Below, one piece after another: positions 1 through 7,565 of a stretch of DNA of 64,000 bases (positions are counted from its first letter, which is position 1; each line of letters opens with the position of its first letter). The notes under the pieces were generated by a model. That model worked only from the letters and a program-made list of their open reading frames with translations, did no database searches and was not told the DNA's origin. The position numbers and the translations under genes are program-made. Source of the DNA: Xanthobacteraceae bacterium (lineage in GTDB: Bacteria > Pseudomonadota > Alphaproteobacteria > Rhizobiales > Xanthobacteraceae); assembly GCA_030041005.1 (NCBI GenBank), contig JASHOR010000164.1:23186-87185 (forward strand). The letters are read 5' to 3'.

Positions 1-385
1 GGGAGGGGCTCAAGCACGGTGAGGCAAACATGCCCTTTTGGGATGACATGAATATCTCCGCGTTGCCCGACCTTTTGGACAGACTGATGCTGATCGACGT
101 GTTCAACAAGCCGATCCGCTTCCGGCTGGCGATTTTCGGCAACCAAATCAAAGCGCAACACGGCAGCGAACTCGTTGGCAAATTCTTGGACGAACTCGAG
201 GTTCGTGACCCGTTGAGTTACCTCAATTCCCAATCAAGCGCGACTGTGGAAAGTCGCGCGCCAACCTACTATCGCAGCCCAGAGGCCGGCCGGGCGGGTA
301 CGCTCGGTTGCTTCTTCCAATGTGGGGAGATGGGCATATCGGGATGTTGTTGGGAGCCGTCAGCGATAGGCGGTCGGGTAGCTGA
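1..385 (+). pseudogene. PAS_5-type sensory domain protein, 5'-truncated by window edge and frameshifted
   Basis: The reading frame is open from base 3 and gives a PAS_5-like stretch (WDDMNISALPDLLDRLM, then VFNKPIRFRLAIFG). Near base 296 the frame is lost. The family's C-terminal signature (ARLLLPMWGDGHIGMLLGAV) continues in the next frame to a TGA at 383-385. This looks like loss of one G in a G-rich run. PAS_5 proteins are short sensory modules common in Bradyrhizobium relatives, and their ligand is usually unknown. The true start lies before the window or is the ATG at 30. I call it a pseudogene, but a sequencing error is the main alternative. Confidence 0.6.
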
Positions 386-461
386 CCAGCAACGCTTACG
401 GTGCTGCCACCTGCGTGGTGACTTCCCAATGCGAGAGGCACCATATTAGGCGAGCAAGCGG

Positions 462-1427
462 ATGACAAGCGTTGTTACAGTTACCATCAATCCTGCGGTC
501 GATGTTTTGATGTCCGTCGACCGAATTATTCCTACGCATAAGATGCGCTGCGCTTTGGCGCGACGTGACCCCGGCGGCGGCGGCATCAATGTGGCGCGCG
601 TAATGAAGCGGCTGGGCAGCGATGTCATCGCCGTATATCCAATCGGCGGACTCCTGGGCACTCTGCTGCGACGCTTGGTGGATGACGAAAGCGTCCCCTG
701 CTTGACAACTGGCGTCTCTGAGGAGACCCGCGAGGACATTACGGTTCTCGAACGGACGACTGGCCTGCAATATCGGTTTATCCAACCTGGGCCGAGGCTC
801 ACCGAGCAAGAATGGGAGGCCTGCCTAGAGGCCGTAACATCACTTTGTCGGCGAGACATTTCGGCTCCTCCGGAGCGCGGAGTGCGTTTTATAGTGGCGA
901 GCGGCAGCCTTCCTCCGGGAGTACCTGACGATTTTTATAGCCAAATCGCGTCGGCGGCACATAGAGCCGAGGCTCGTATGGTGGTGGACGCCTCAGGACC
1001 ACCGCTGAAGCATGCATTGGAAGCGAGCGTATATTTGGTCAAGCCAAGTCTTAGCGAGTTCAGAGAATTGATCGGCAACCCCGTGAACAACGAGAGCGAT
1101 TGCGTAAGCGCCTGTCGCAGCCTGATTGATGATGGACGGGCCGAGATGGTCGCCTTGACGCTCGGAGACCAGGGCGCTCTCCTAGTAAGTCGTGAGCAGG
1201 CCCTGCGCGCTCAAGCGTTAACCATCAAGCCGGTCAGTGTGGTCGGCGCAGGAGATAGTTTCTTGGGGGCCATGATCTGGAGCCTTTCATCCGGTCGATC
1301 AATCGACGTTGCATTTCGATACGCCGTTGCGGCTGGATCAGCAACATTGATGATGCCGGGGAGGGAGCTGTGTCGAAGAGAGGATGTCGAGCGTCTGGTG
1401 AATGACGTGAAGGTGCAAACGATTTGA
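462..1427 (+). CDS. PfkB-family carbohydrate kinase (6-phosphofructokinase II / 1-phosphofructokinase type)
   Basis: A 321-residue ribokinase-fold sugar kinase, expected to use ATP to phosphorylate a sugar phosphate such as fructose-6-phosphate or fructose-1-phosphate in the cytoplasm. The N-terminal PfkB signature is GGGGINVARVMKRLG at residues 38-52. The C-terminal ATP/anion-hole motif is VVGAGDSFLGA near residue 261, and the Asp of GAGD is the expected catalytic base. Length is normal for the family. The start is the ATG at 462, although no strong ribosome binding site is visible. It sits between two decayed genes in a stress-type neighbourhood. Substrate cannot be fixed from sequence alone; hexose-phosphate kinase is the best guess. 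Confidence 0.88.
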   Translation: MTSVVTVTINPAVDVLMSVDRIIPTHKMRCALARRDPGGGGINVARVMKRLGSDVIAVYPIGGLLGTLLRRLVDDESVPCLTTGVSEETREDITVLERTTGLQYRFIQPGPRLTEQEWEACLEAVTSLCRRDISAPPERGVRFIVASGSLPPGVPDDFYSQIASAAHRAEARMVVDASGPPLKHALEASVYLVKPSLSEFRELIGNPVNNESDCVSACRSLIDDGRAEMVALTLGDQGALLVSREQALRAQALTIKPVSVVGAGDSFLGAMIWSLSSGRSIDVAFRYAVAAGSATLMMPGRELCRREDVERLVNDVKVQTI

Positions 1428-1449
1428 CGCATCACGCATAGCGGATGAT

Positions 1450-1463
1450 TTGATCTACATCAC
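1450..1463. promoter_or_regulatory. FixK/FNR-type anaerobox (box A, one mismatch)
   Basis: TTGATCTACATCAC matches TTGAT-N4-ATCAA at 9 of 10 fixed positions. It ends 68 bp before the ATG at 1532 of the UspA-like pseudogene, a spacing like that of the other boxes in this window. The binding protein (FixK, FnrN or similar) is inferred. Confidence 0.6.
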
Positions 1464-1504
1464 TCCGATGCCCCGGGCTTGTGTGGTCTTTTTCTACCAA
1501 CCAT

Positions 1505-1919
1505 TGCTGGCAGGTTGAAACGCGGAACATCATGGTGGCGACCGACGGGTCGGACGGCGCCAAGCTCGCAGTCAATGTTGCTGCTGATCTTGCCAAAGCG
1601 TTCCAAGAAAGACATTGGCGCGGCGCTGGAAAGCCGTTTGATGCAAATCCTCACCGCGGCTAAAAAGCGCGCCCAAGCTGTTGGAGCCATCGGACATTCA
1701 GCTGCAAATTACTGGGGGCGACATAGCCAAGTCGATTATCGACGTTGCGGGACGGGAGGCCGCCGAGGCAATTGTGCTTGGCAGACGCGGCCGAGGCCGA
1801 TTGGCGGGTTTGCTGCTCGGAAGCGTCTCTCAGAAGGTCGTAGGCCTTGCCCCCCCTGCAGCGTGATCATCGTTCCGAGATTAACAAAGCGTGCGCCAGA
1901 CGACGCGCCCCGGCGTTGA
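1505..1919 (+). pseudogene. Universal stress protein (UspA family) remnant
   Basis: Pieces of a UspA fold occur in three frames. The first is NIMVATDGSDGAKLAVNVAA (from about 1523), the usual start of the family. Then come DIGAALESRLMQILTAAKKR (about 1610-1670) and GGDIAKSIIDVAGREAAEAI followed by VLGRRGRGRLAGLLLGSVSQ (about 1715-1830), the G-x-x-G ATP-loop region. The terminal CSVIIVP is again out of frame. The stretch after the first beta strand is shorter than in intact homologues, so there is a deletion as well as frameshifts. An anaerobox lies just upstream. An intact UspA gene occurs at 15176. Confidence 0.72.
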
Positions 1920-1982
1920 TCTCGCTCAAGGCCAGAGGCATCGCCCCGCTATGAGGCTCGATTATTCGCAAAGCTGAAACAG

Positions 1983-3108
1983 ATGCGATCCTCGGTGCAT
2001 CAACGATTATTCTTGTGCGGGGACGTGATGACCGGCCGCGACATCGACCAGATCTTGCCACGCCTCTGCGAGCCCGATCTGCACGAGGATTATGTGCAAT
2101 CGGCGATGGATTATGTGCGCCTTGCCGAGAGCGCAAATGGCCCGATCCACCGGGGTGTTGATCCTGACTACATCTGGGGCGCTTCGCTCGACGAGTTTGC
2201 TCGCATGGAGCCGGATGCCCGCATCATCAATCTCGAAACGAGCATCACCCGCAGCGAGGACTATGCAAGCAAGGGCATCAATTATCGCATGAGCCCCGAA
2301 AATGCCGACTGCCTGAAAGCCGCCGCGACCGACTGCTGCGTGCTCGGCAACAATCACATTCTGGTTGGGGGCGCGACGGTTTGTTTGATACGCTGTCCAC
2401 ACTTGAGCATCTCCACATCAAATCCGCCGGTGCCGACAAAAATCTCACTCAAGCCTCCGCGCCGGCAGCGCTGGACATCGCCGAAAGCCGTCGCGTGCTG
2501 GTATTTTCGTTCGGCTCCGCGACAAGCGGCATTCAGCGCAACTGGGCGGCGACCGGCGAGCATGCTGGCATCAATCTCCTGACGGATTTTTTCGACAAAG
2601 CCGCTTCACGGATAGCCAATGAGACGGCGTCTATGCGCCGCGCGGGTGACCTGATCGTTGTTTCGTTGCATTGGGAGCGAACTGGGGACACGACATCCCC
2701 GGCATCCAACGGCGTTTTGCCCATGCGCTCATCGAGCGAGCCGACGTTTCGGTCATTCATGGCCATTCTTCGCATCATCCGAAAGCTATCGAGGTCTACC
2801 GGAATCGCCTTATTCTCTATGGCTGCGGCGATTTCCTGAACGACTATGAGGGGATCAGGGGCTATGATGAATTTCGCGATGACCTGGTGTTGATGTACTT
2901 TGCCGACCTTGAGCCGGCAGGCACTCTTGCGGCTCTTGAGATGGTTCTGCTTCAGATTCAGAAATTCCGTCTCAGGCGTCCTTCAGAGCAGGATGTGGGC
3001 TGGATACATCAGATCCTGGACCAGGAATGCCGTAGGTTCTGTACAGGCGTCATACTCCATGCTGGAGCTCGATTTTCATTGTCATGGGAGCGTTCGACAG
3101 GCGTATAA
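1983..3108 (+). pseudogene. CapA-like (poly-gamma-glutamate capsule synthesis type) metallophosphatase, frameshifted
   Basis: Three consecutive frames reconstruct one CapA-family protein. Frame one gives LFLCGDVMTGRDIDQILPRL and INLETSITRSEDY, and ends at LGNNHIL near 2360. Frame two gives GRDGLFDTLSTLEHLHIKSA through VVSLHWE (to about 2680). Frame three gives GANWGHDIPGIQRRFAHALI and SVIHGHSSHHPKAIEVYRNR to the stop at 3108. These carry the family hallmarks (GDVM, INLE, GNNH, HWG, HGHSSH). The two breaks look like single-base deletions, one near 2362 and one in a G run near 2682. CapA proteins resemble calcineurin-like phosphoesterases. Unless the breaks are sequencing errors the gene is dead. 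Confidence 0.75.
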
Positions 3109-3132
3109 GAAATTCGACAGGCGTATAAGAAA
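3093..3132. repeat. Perfect 20-bp tandem duplication
   Basis: The unit ttcgacaggcgtataagaaa occurs twice head to tail (3093-3112 and 3113-3132). It holds the stop codon of the CapA-like frame and abuts the stop codon of the convergent phosphoribosyltransferase gene. It looks like a recent slippage duplication. Confidence 0.9.
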
Positions 3133-3795
3133 CTAGACGGCTGGCTGCTTCATTCCCGCTGGAAATCGTTTGAGCAGCTTGATGACTTCGTCATCAGTAA
3201 CCTGATCAAAGTCCGCATAGTACATGCCGATCGCCCCGAAAAGCTCATAGTCCTCAAGACAGATGACGTCGTCTGCGTCCCCACGCAGGGAGGCGAGCGT
3301 ATCGGTTGGCGCTACCGGCACCGCCAGAACGAGCTTCTTCGGCTTCCGCATCCGCGTGGCGCGCAGGGCCGCGCGCGTGGTCGCGCCAGTGGCCACGCCG
3401 TCATCAACGACGATTGCGGTGCAGCTGGCGACTTTGGCGCGATCGCGGGCGCCCAGGTAGCGCTGACGCCGCCGTTCGATCTCGGCGAGCTCACTGTCGC
3501 ATATTGCCTTGAATTCCGCTTCATCTACGCCTGCGAGTCGGATCACGTCATCGTTGCGCACGATAATCGGTGCGCCGCCGTCCACGACAGCGCCCATTGC
3601 AAGTTCAGGCTGAATCGGGACGCCGATCTTGCGTACGAGGGTCAAATCGAGCGGCGCCTTGAGCGCGGCGGCCACTTCGGCGGCAACTGGCACTCCGCCG
3701 CGCGGCAGCGCGAGGATCACCGGTTCCTGGTCGTGGTATGCAGCGAGCGCTTTCGCCAATTTGCGACCAGCATCCGAGCGATCCTTGAACGGCAT
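3133..3795 (-). CDS. Phosphoribosyltransferase family protein
   Basis: A 220-residue type I phosphoribosyltransferase-fold protein. The PRPP-binding loop AIVVDDGVATGATTRAAL lies near residue 130, and the N-terminal ALPRGGVPVAAEVA segment is typical of stand-alone PRTase proteins of unknown substrate found in stress gene clusters. I place the start at the ATG at 3795 because GGAGGG precedes it at good spacing, although the frame stays open further upstream into the neighbouring gene. It follows the alpha/beta hydrolase by 13 bp, so the two are probably one transcript. It is convergent with the CapA-like remnant. Nucleotide salvage or a regulatory role are both possible. Confidence 0.85.
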   Translation of the reverse strand: MPFKDRSDAGRKLAKALAAYHDQEPVILALPRGGVPVAAEVAAALKAPLDLTLVRKIGVPIQPELAMGAVVDGGAPIIVRNDDVIRLAGVDEAEFKAICDSELAEIERRRQRYLGARDRAKVASCTAIVVDDGVATGATTRAALRATRMRKPKKLVLAVPVAPTDTLASLRGDADDVICLEDYELFGAIGMYYADFDQVTDDEVIKLLKRFPAGMKQPAV

Positions 3796-3808
3796 GGTTG
3801 CCCTCCGG

Positions 3809-4519
3809 CTATTGTTCCAGCGCTCGTGTTCGCTCGGGTGAATTCGATTTGAGATGGCGCTCAAACCATGCCGCGGCCTGCTCGATCACCGCCTCGAGTG
3901 CGCCAGACTCAGGAAACAAATGGCTCGCTCCCGCAACAATCTGCAGCGCCTTGGGGCACCGCAATCGGGCCAACGCCTGCTCATTGAGCTCGATGACGAC
4001 GAGATCGGCGCCACCGACAATCAAAAGCGTCGGCGATTTCACGCTTTCGAGGGCATTGCCGGCGAGGTCCGGACGCCCGCCACGCGAAACCACCGCGCCG
4101 ACGCGGCTGCCCAGCTGCGCCGCCGCAACCAGCGCCGCTGCCGCTCCGGTGCTGGCGCCGAATAGCCCGAGCGGAAGTTTGGCAATGGACGCTTGATTAT
4201 CGATCCAATGGACTGCATCGATGAGCCGCGTCGCCAACAGCGGAATATCGAAGACGTTGGCGCGGTCGGCTTCCTCCGCCGGGGTCAGAAGATCAAATAG
4301 CAGGGTGCCGATGCCCCGAGCGTTCAGGGCGCAAGCGACGAGCGTGTTACGCGGGCTCAAACGGCTTGACCCGCTGCCATGCGCGAAGACGGTGAGAGCG
4401 TAGGCTCCTTTAGGTATCTGCAAGATTCCGGGAAGCCCGAGCGGCGGAATGCGAACATCGCCGTGTTCTCTCGCCAGTAAAGCATCGTCTAGTGGACGTT
4501 TTCCGGTGGCGCGGCTCAT
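3809..4519 (-). CDS. Alpha/beta hydrolase (dienelactone-hydrolase-like)
   Basis: A 236-residue cytoplasmic alpha/beta-fold hydrolase. It has an oxyanion-region HGSGSSR at about 47-53, the nucleophile elbow GASTG with Ser123, an acid candidate Asp172 in GGADLVV, and His200 in GASHLFP. The triad order and LFDLLTPAEE segment match small dienelactone-hydrolase-like esterases that travel with phosphoribosyltransferases. Its ATG overlaps the TGA of an upstream gene fragment in an ATGA arrangement, and the PRTase follows by 13 bp, so it is an operon member. The natural ester substrate is not predictable. Confidence 0.85.
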   Translation of the reverse strand: MSRATGKRPLDDALLAREHGDVRIPPLGLPGILQIPKGAYALTVFAHGSGSSRLSPRNTLVACALNARGIGTLLFDLLTPAEEADRANVFDIPLLATRLIDAVHWIDNQASIAKLPLGLFGASTGAAAALVAAAQLGSRVGAVVSRGGRPDLAGNALESVKSPTLLIVGGADLVVIELNEQALARLRCPKALQIVAGASHLFPESGALEAVIEQAAAWFERHLKSNSPERTRALEQ

Positions 4520-4635
4520 AATCTCACTGTGTCTCGCTTGACCAGGGCTTCGATGGCGTCAGCGATCTGATCGCCATCCAACCCATCTCTCCAATCTTAC
4601 GCGCAAGCTCCTGCAAGTAGCGCCTGCGTGGTGTG
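4516..4635 (-). pseudogene. C-terminal fragment of an unidentified gene upstream of the hydrolase
   Basis: Reading the minus strand, RRRYLQELARKIGEMG (about 4588-4635) and then, one frame over, LDGDQIADAIEALVKRDTVR ends in a TGA that overlaps the hydrolase ATG. Translational coupling of this kind suggests it was a real upstream operon gene, now reduced to a tail by truncation and a frameshift. I do not recognise the family. Confidence 0.35.
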
Positions 4636-4653
4636 GTTGGTCACGGCAAAGCC

Positions 4654-4890
4654 TCAGACACGGCTTTTCGGTCCGGGCAACTGCTCGGGGTCAAGTCCAA
4701 GCTCTTCGCAAGCTTGATGCACCAACCGAGCATCGATGATCCGATGCGAGCCGCCGAGCGGAACTTCCGCTTTTCGACCGCCCCGATGCACCGTCACCAT
4801 CACCCGCCCTTCGTGCCGCAGATGATGCTCGCCATGATCTATGCGACAGCCTTGCTGCACGAGCCATTTTCGGAATGTAGCGCTTTCCAT
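4654..4890 (-). CDS. Small HicA-like protein (putative mRNA-interferase fold, orphan)
   Basis: A 78-residue protein starting at the ATG at 4890 with GGAG about 7 nt upstream. The layout resembles HicA, a double-stranded-RNA-binding-like toxin fold: an N-terminal helix (FRKWLVQQGCRI), a central His on a strand (GEHHLRHEGRVMVTVHRGG), and a C-terminal helix (IDARLVHQACEELGLDPEQL). HicA toxins usually sit with a HicB antitoxin, but no HicB-like gene is visible on either side. The family assignment is by pattern only. It could instead be an uncharacterised small RNA-binding protein. Confidence 0.45.
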   Translation of the reverse strand: MESATFRKWLVQQGCRIDHGEHHLRHEGRVMVTVHRGGRKAEVPLGGSHRIIDARLVHQACEELGLDPEQLPGPKSRV

Positions 4891-4953
4891 CGAAGCTCCA
4901 GGAATCTGCTCTATGAGCTCGCTAGGGACGCGCAATTGTCAGTATAAGCGCAA

Positions 4954-5124
4954 TCATACGTTCTCTCCGGTGGCATCTTCGACTATCTTGCACTCGGGAA
5001 CTTTGATCTGCATCAACGCGAACTTCGCGGCGCCGATCATGGCCGAAGCTGCAACCAAACTACCCGTGAAAACGGAAAAAGCCTGCCAAGGTCGCCCGCC
5101 GTCGGTCTCGAAAGCATCGACCAC
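4954..5124 (-). CDS. Possible small one-helix membrane protein
   Basis: A 56-codon frame with a GTG start contains a hydrophobic stretch (FTGSLVAASAMIGAAKFALM) that could span a membrane once, and ends KIVEDATGENV. It lies upstream of the HicA-like gene on the same strand. It overlaps the 5' end of the DUF2267 remnant on the other strand. There is no recognised family and no clear ribosome binding site, so it may be spurious. Confidence 0.22.
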   Translation of the reverse strand: MVDAFETDGGRPWQAFSVFTGSLVAASAMIGAAKFALMQIKVPECKIVEDATGENV

Positions 5125-5563
5125 ACTATCCAGCTAACTCACGAGTGGACCAACGATTTCGACGCTCGGCGTGGCTGGAACAATAGGCATAGAACTTACC
5201 GCCTGCTTCGCACCGTGCTGCAGGCAATACGCGACTGGCTGCCAGCCAACGAAGCTGTCGATTTCGGGGCGCAGCCTCCAACGAACGCTGCTGCGCGGCG
5301 TCTATTACGAGCATTGGCGGCCGTCCAGCACGCCAGTAAAGCACCGCAGCAGGGCGGTCTTCCTCGCCTGCATCGCCGATGCCTTCCAGAACGATCCGAT
5401 CGTCCTTACGTCTGAAGCTGTTGCGGCGGCATTCGAGCTGCTGTCCGAGAGGATCGCGGCAGGCGAAATCGACGACGTGCGTCGTCACCTGCCGTCGGAC
5501 CTCAGAGTGCTCTGGTCGCTTCGTTCAGAAGCTGCATGGAAGGCGACGGCAGAGGGTGTTTGA
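5101..5563 (+). pseudogene. DUF2267 protein remnant, frameshifted and lacking a clear start
   Basis: The frame from 5101 gives GLESIDHTIQLTHEWTNDF and then HRTYRLLRTVLQAIRDWLPA, the first DUF2267 repeat. Near 5283 the frame shifts and continues as TLLRGVYYEHWRPSSTPVKH, then ERIAAGEIDDVRRHLPSDLR to the TGA at 5561-5563. DUF2267 proteins are all-helical, of unknown function, and often accompany stress proteins and PRTases, as here. No start codon is in frame upstream, so the 5' end has probably decayed as well. Confidence 0.72.
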
Positions 5564-5580
5564 GGCTGTGATCCTGAACC

Positions 5581-6000
5581 ATGGGTGTCATGAGGTGGGA
5601 GCATTTTCCGCATGAGGCGGACATCGGCGTTCGCGGTTTCGGCAACACGGTGGCAGAGGCATTCGAGCAGGCCGCACTGGCATTGACGGCGGCGGTAACG
5701 CATGCCGAGGTCCGGCCGCTCGAGCCGATCGAAGTCAGTTGCGCGACGCCAGATCTCGAATTGTTGTTCGTCGATTGGCTCAACACGATTATTTACGAGA
5801 TGGCGGTTCGCAACATGTTGTTTGGCCGCTTTGTCGTGGCGGTCGAGGAAAACCGGCTGCACGCCACGCTGTGGGGCGAACCCGTCGACGTCGCGCGGCA
5901 CACGCCAGCCTGCGAGCCGAAGGGCGCGACCTATACGGCATTGCGAGTCGCACAAGAGGCGGACGGTTCGTGGTCGGCAGGGTGTGTGGTCGACGTATGA
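5581..6000 (+). CDS. Archease
   Basis: A 139-residue archease. This small acidic protein activates RtcB RNA ligase by promoting guanylylation and multiple turnover. It has the family start HEADIGVRGFGNTVAEAFEQ, the central LELLFVDWLNTIIYEM, and the end TYTALRVAQEADGSWSAGCV. Conserved acidic positions near the N- and C-termini that bind metal are kept (HEAD and VVDV). The start could be the ATG at 5581 or at 5590. rtcB begins 12 bp after its stop, so the two are cotranscribed. RNA repair or tRNA ligation is the expected role. Confidence 0.93.
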   Translation: MGVMRWEHFPHEADIGVRGFGNTVAEAFEQAALALTAAVTHAEVRPLEPIEVSCATPDLELLFVDWLNTIIYEMAVRNMLFGRFVVAVEENRLHATLWGEPVDVARHTPACEPKGATYTALRVAQEADGSWSAGCVVDV

Positions 6001-6012
6001 GGAACACGACCG

Positions 6013-7443
6013 ATGGACACCGATCGCTTCACCAGGGTCGACGCCACCACTTGGCGCATTGAGCCGCGCGGCGCGATGCGCGTACCGGCGATCATCTACG
6101 CCGATGAAGAGCTGATCAGCGGTATGGACGACAAAGTCTATGAACAGGCCGCTAACGTGGCAACGCTGCCGGGCATTGTCCAGGCGTCCTACGCCATGCC
6201 GGACGCCCACTGGGGCTACGGCTTTCCGATCGGCGGCGTGGCGGCATTCGATCCCGACCAGGGCGGAGTCGTCTCCGCCGGCGGAGTCGGCTTCGATATT
6301 TCGTGCGGCGTGAGAACTATGCTCACCGGCCTGAAAATCACCGATGTACTATCCGTGCAGCCATCCCTGGCCGACTCGCTCTTTCGCCAGATTCCGGCCG
6401 GCGTCGGCAGCAAGGGTGCGATCACGCTCGATGCCGTCGACATGGATGCGATGCTCACCGGTGGCGCAGTTTGGGCCATCGAGCGCGGCTTGGGCGAAGC
6501 GCGCGACCTCGAACGCATCGAGGAAAGCGGCAGGATGGGCGGCGCGCAATCTGAATGCGTCTCCGAGCGCGCCAAGGAACGGCAGCGCCGCGAAATGGGA
6601 ACGCTCGGCTCTAGCAATCACTATCTCGAAGTTCAGGGCGTTGCCGAGATCTACGACGCCAAGGTTGCGGACGCCTTCGGATTTTCCAACGACGACGTCG
6701 TTGTCACCATCCATTGCGGTTCGCGCGGCCTCGGCCATCAGATCGGAACGGAATTCCTGAAGGAAATGGTGCTCGCGGCAAAATCGTCGTGCATCGAGCT
6801 TGTCGATCGCGAGCTCGCTTGCGCTCCCATCAATTCCGAAGTCGGCCAGCGCTATCTTGGAGCGATGCGCGCGGCGATTAATTGCGCGCTGGCGAACCGC
6901 GAAATCCTTGGCCATATCGCGCGGCGCATATTTCGCCATTTCTTCCCCGAGCGCAGTTTGCGCCTGTTGTTCGATGTTTCGCATAACACCTGCAAAGTCG
7001 AGCTCCACGCCGTGGACGGAAAGCCGCGCCAATTGTTCGTTCACCGCAAGGGCGCCACCCGGGCGTTCGGTCCAGGCCACGAGAGCCTGCCTGCCGCCCT
7101 GCGTTCCGTCGGCCAGCCGGTACTGATCGGCGGCAGTATGGGGACCGGATCATACGTTCTGGTCGGTGAAGCTTCAGCCGAAAGCAAGGCGTTCGCCTCA
7201 GCTTGCCACGGCGCCGGGCGAGCGTTGTCGCGCCATGCCGCACTGCGGCAGTGGAGCGGCCGTAAAGTCGTCGACGAGCTCGCTGGGCGCGGCATTCTCA
7301 TCAAAAGCCCCTCCTTGCGCGGCGTCGCCGAGGAGGCGCCGGGCGCCTACAAGGACGTCGGTGCGGTGGTTGCCGCGGCCGAACGAGCCGGGCTCGCGCG
7401 CCGCGTGGCGCGCCTGCGACCGCTTATCTGTATCAAGGGATGA
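6013..7443 (+). CDS. rtcB: RNA-splicing ligase RtcB
   Basis: A 476-residue RtcB, which joins RNA 2',3'-cyclic phosphate or 3'-phosphate ends to 5'-OH ends using GTP and Mn2+. The metal-binding motif FDISCGVRTM places Asp95 and Cys98 as in archaeal RtcB. HCGSRGLGHQIG supplies further His ligands, and CHGAGRALSR near residue 399 carries the His that becomes guanylylated. The C-terminus (PLICIKG) is complete. Length fits the long archaeal-type group rather than the shorter E. coli type. It forms an operon with archease. No RtcR regulator is seen nearby. Confidence 0.96.
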   Translation: MDTDRFTRVDATTWRIEPRGAMRVPAIIYADEELISGMDDKVYEQAANVATLPGIVQASYAMPDAHWGYGFPIGGVAAFDPDQGGVVSAGGVGFDISCGVRTMLTGLKITDVLSVQPSLADSLFRQIPAGVGSKGAITLDAVDMDAMLTGGAVWAIERGLGEARDLERIEESGRMGGAQSECVSERAKERQRREMGTLGSSNHYLEVQGVAEIYDAKVADAFGFSNDDVVVTIHCGSRGLGHQIGTEFLKEMVLAAKSSCIELVDRELACAPINSEVGQRYLGAMRAAINCALANREILGHIARRIFRHFFPERSLRLLFDVSHNTCKVELHAVDGKPRQLFVHRKGATRAFGPGHESLPAALRSVGQPVLIGGSMGTGSYVLVGEASAESKAFASACHGAGRALSRHAALRQWSGRKVVDELAGRGILIKSPSLRGVAEEAPGAYKDVGAVVAAAERAGLARRVARLRPLICIKG

Positions 7444-7475
7444 AGGTACCGCAGGCCTTCCTGCTCATAGATTGA

Positions 7476-7489
7476 TTGATATAGGTCAA
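7476..7489. promoter_or_regulatory. FixK/FNR-type anaerobox (box B)
   Basis: TTGATATAGGTCAA is an exact TTGA-N6-TCAA dyad, ending 76 bp before the chosen ATG of the PhaC-like gene at 7566. It argues against the earlier TTG start at 7497, which would leave only 7 bp between box and start. Confidence 0.72.
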
Positions 7490-7565
7490 ACGCAATTTGC
7501 AGCCGCTGGATAGGGTAGATCAACCGCCCGCCTTGGTCCGCATAAAGCGGGAGCATCGTTTCATC

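Noticed and set aside
2360..2690. Programmed frameshifting in the CapA-like gene
   Set aside because: The breaks look like single-base losses at unrelated positions, without a slippery-heptamer and hairpin pattern. Decay or sequencing error is simpler.
3093..3132. CRISPR-like repeat
   Set aside because: Two head-to-tail units without spacers; not an array. No CRISPR array was seen in the window.
6349..7080. 243-codon open frame antisense to rtcB
   Set aside because: No family motif, and rtcB is clearly the coding strand.
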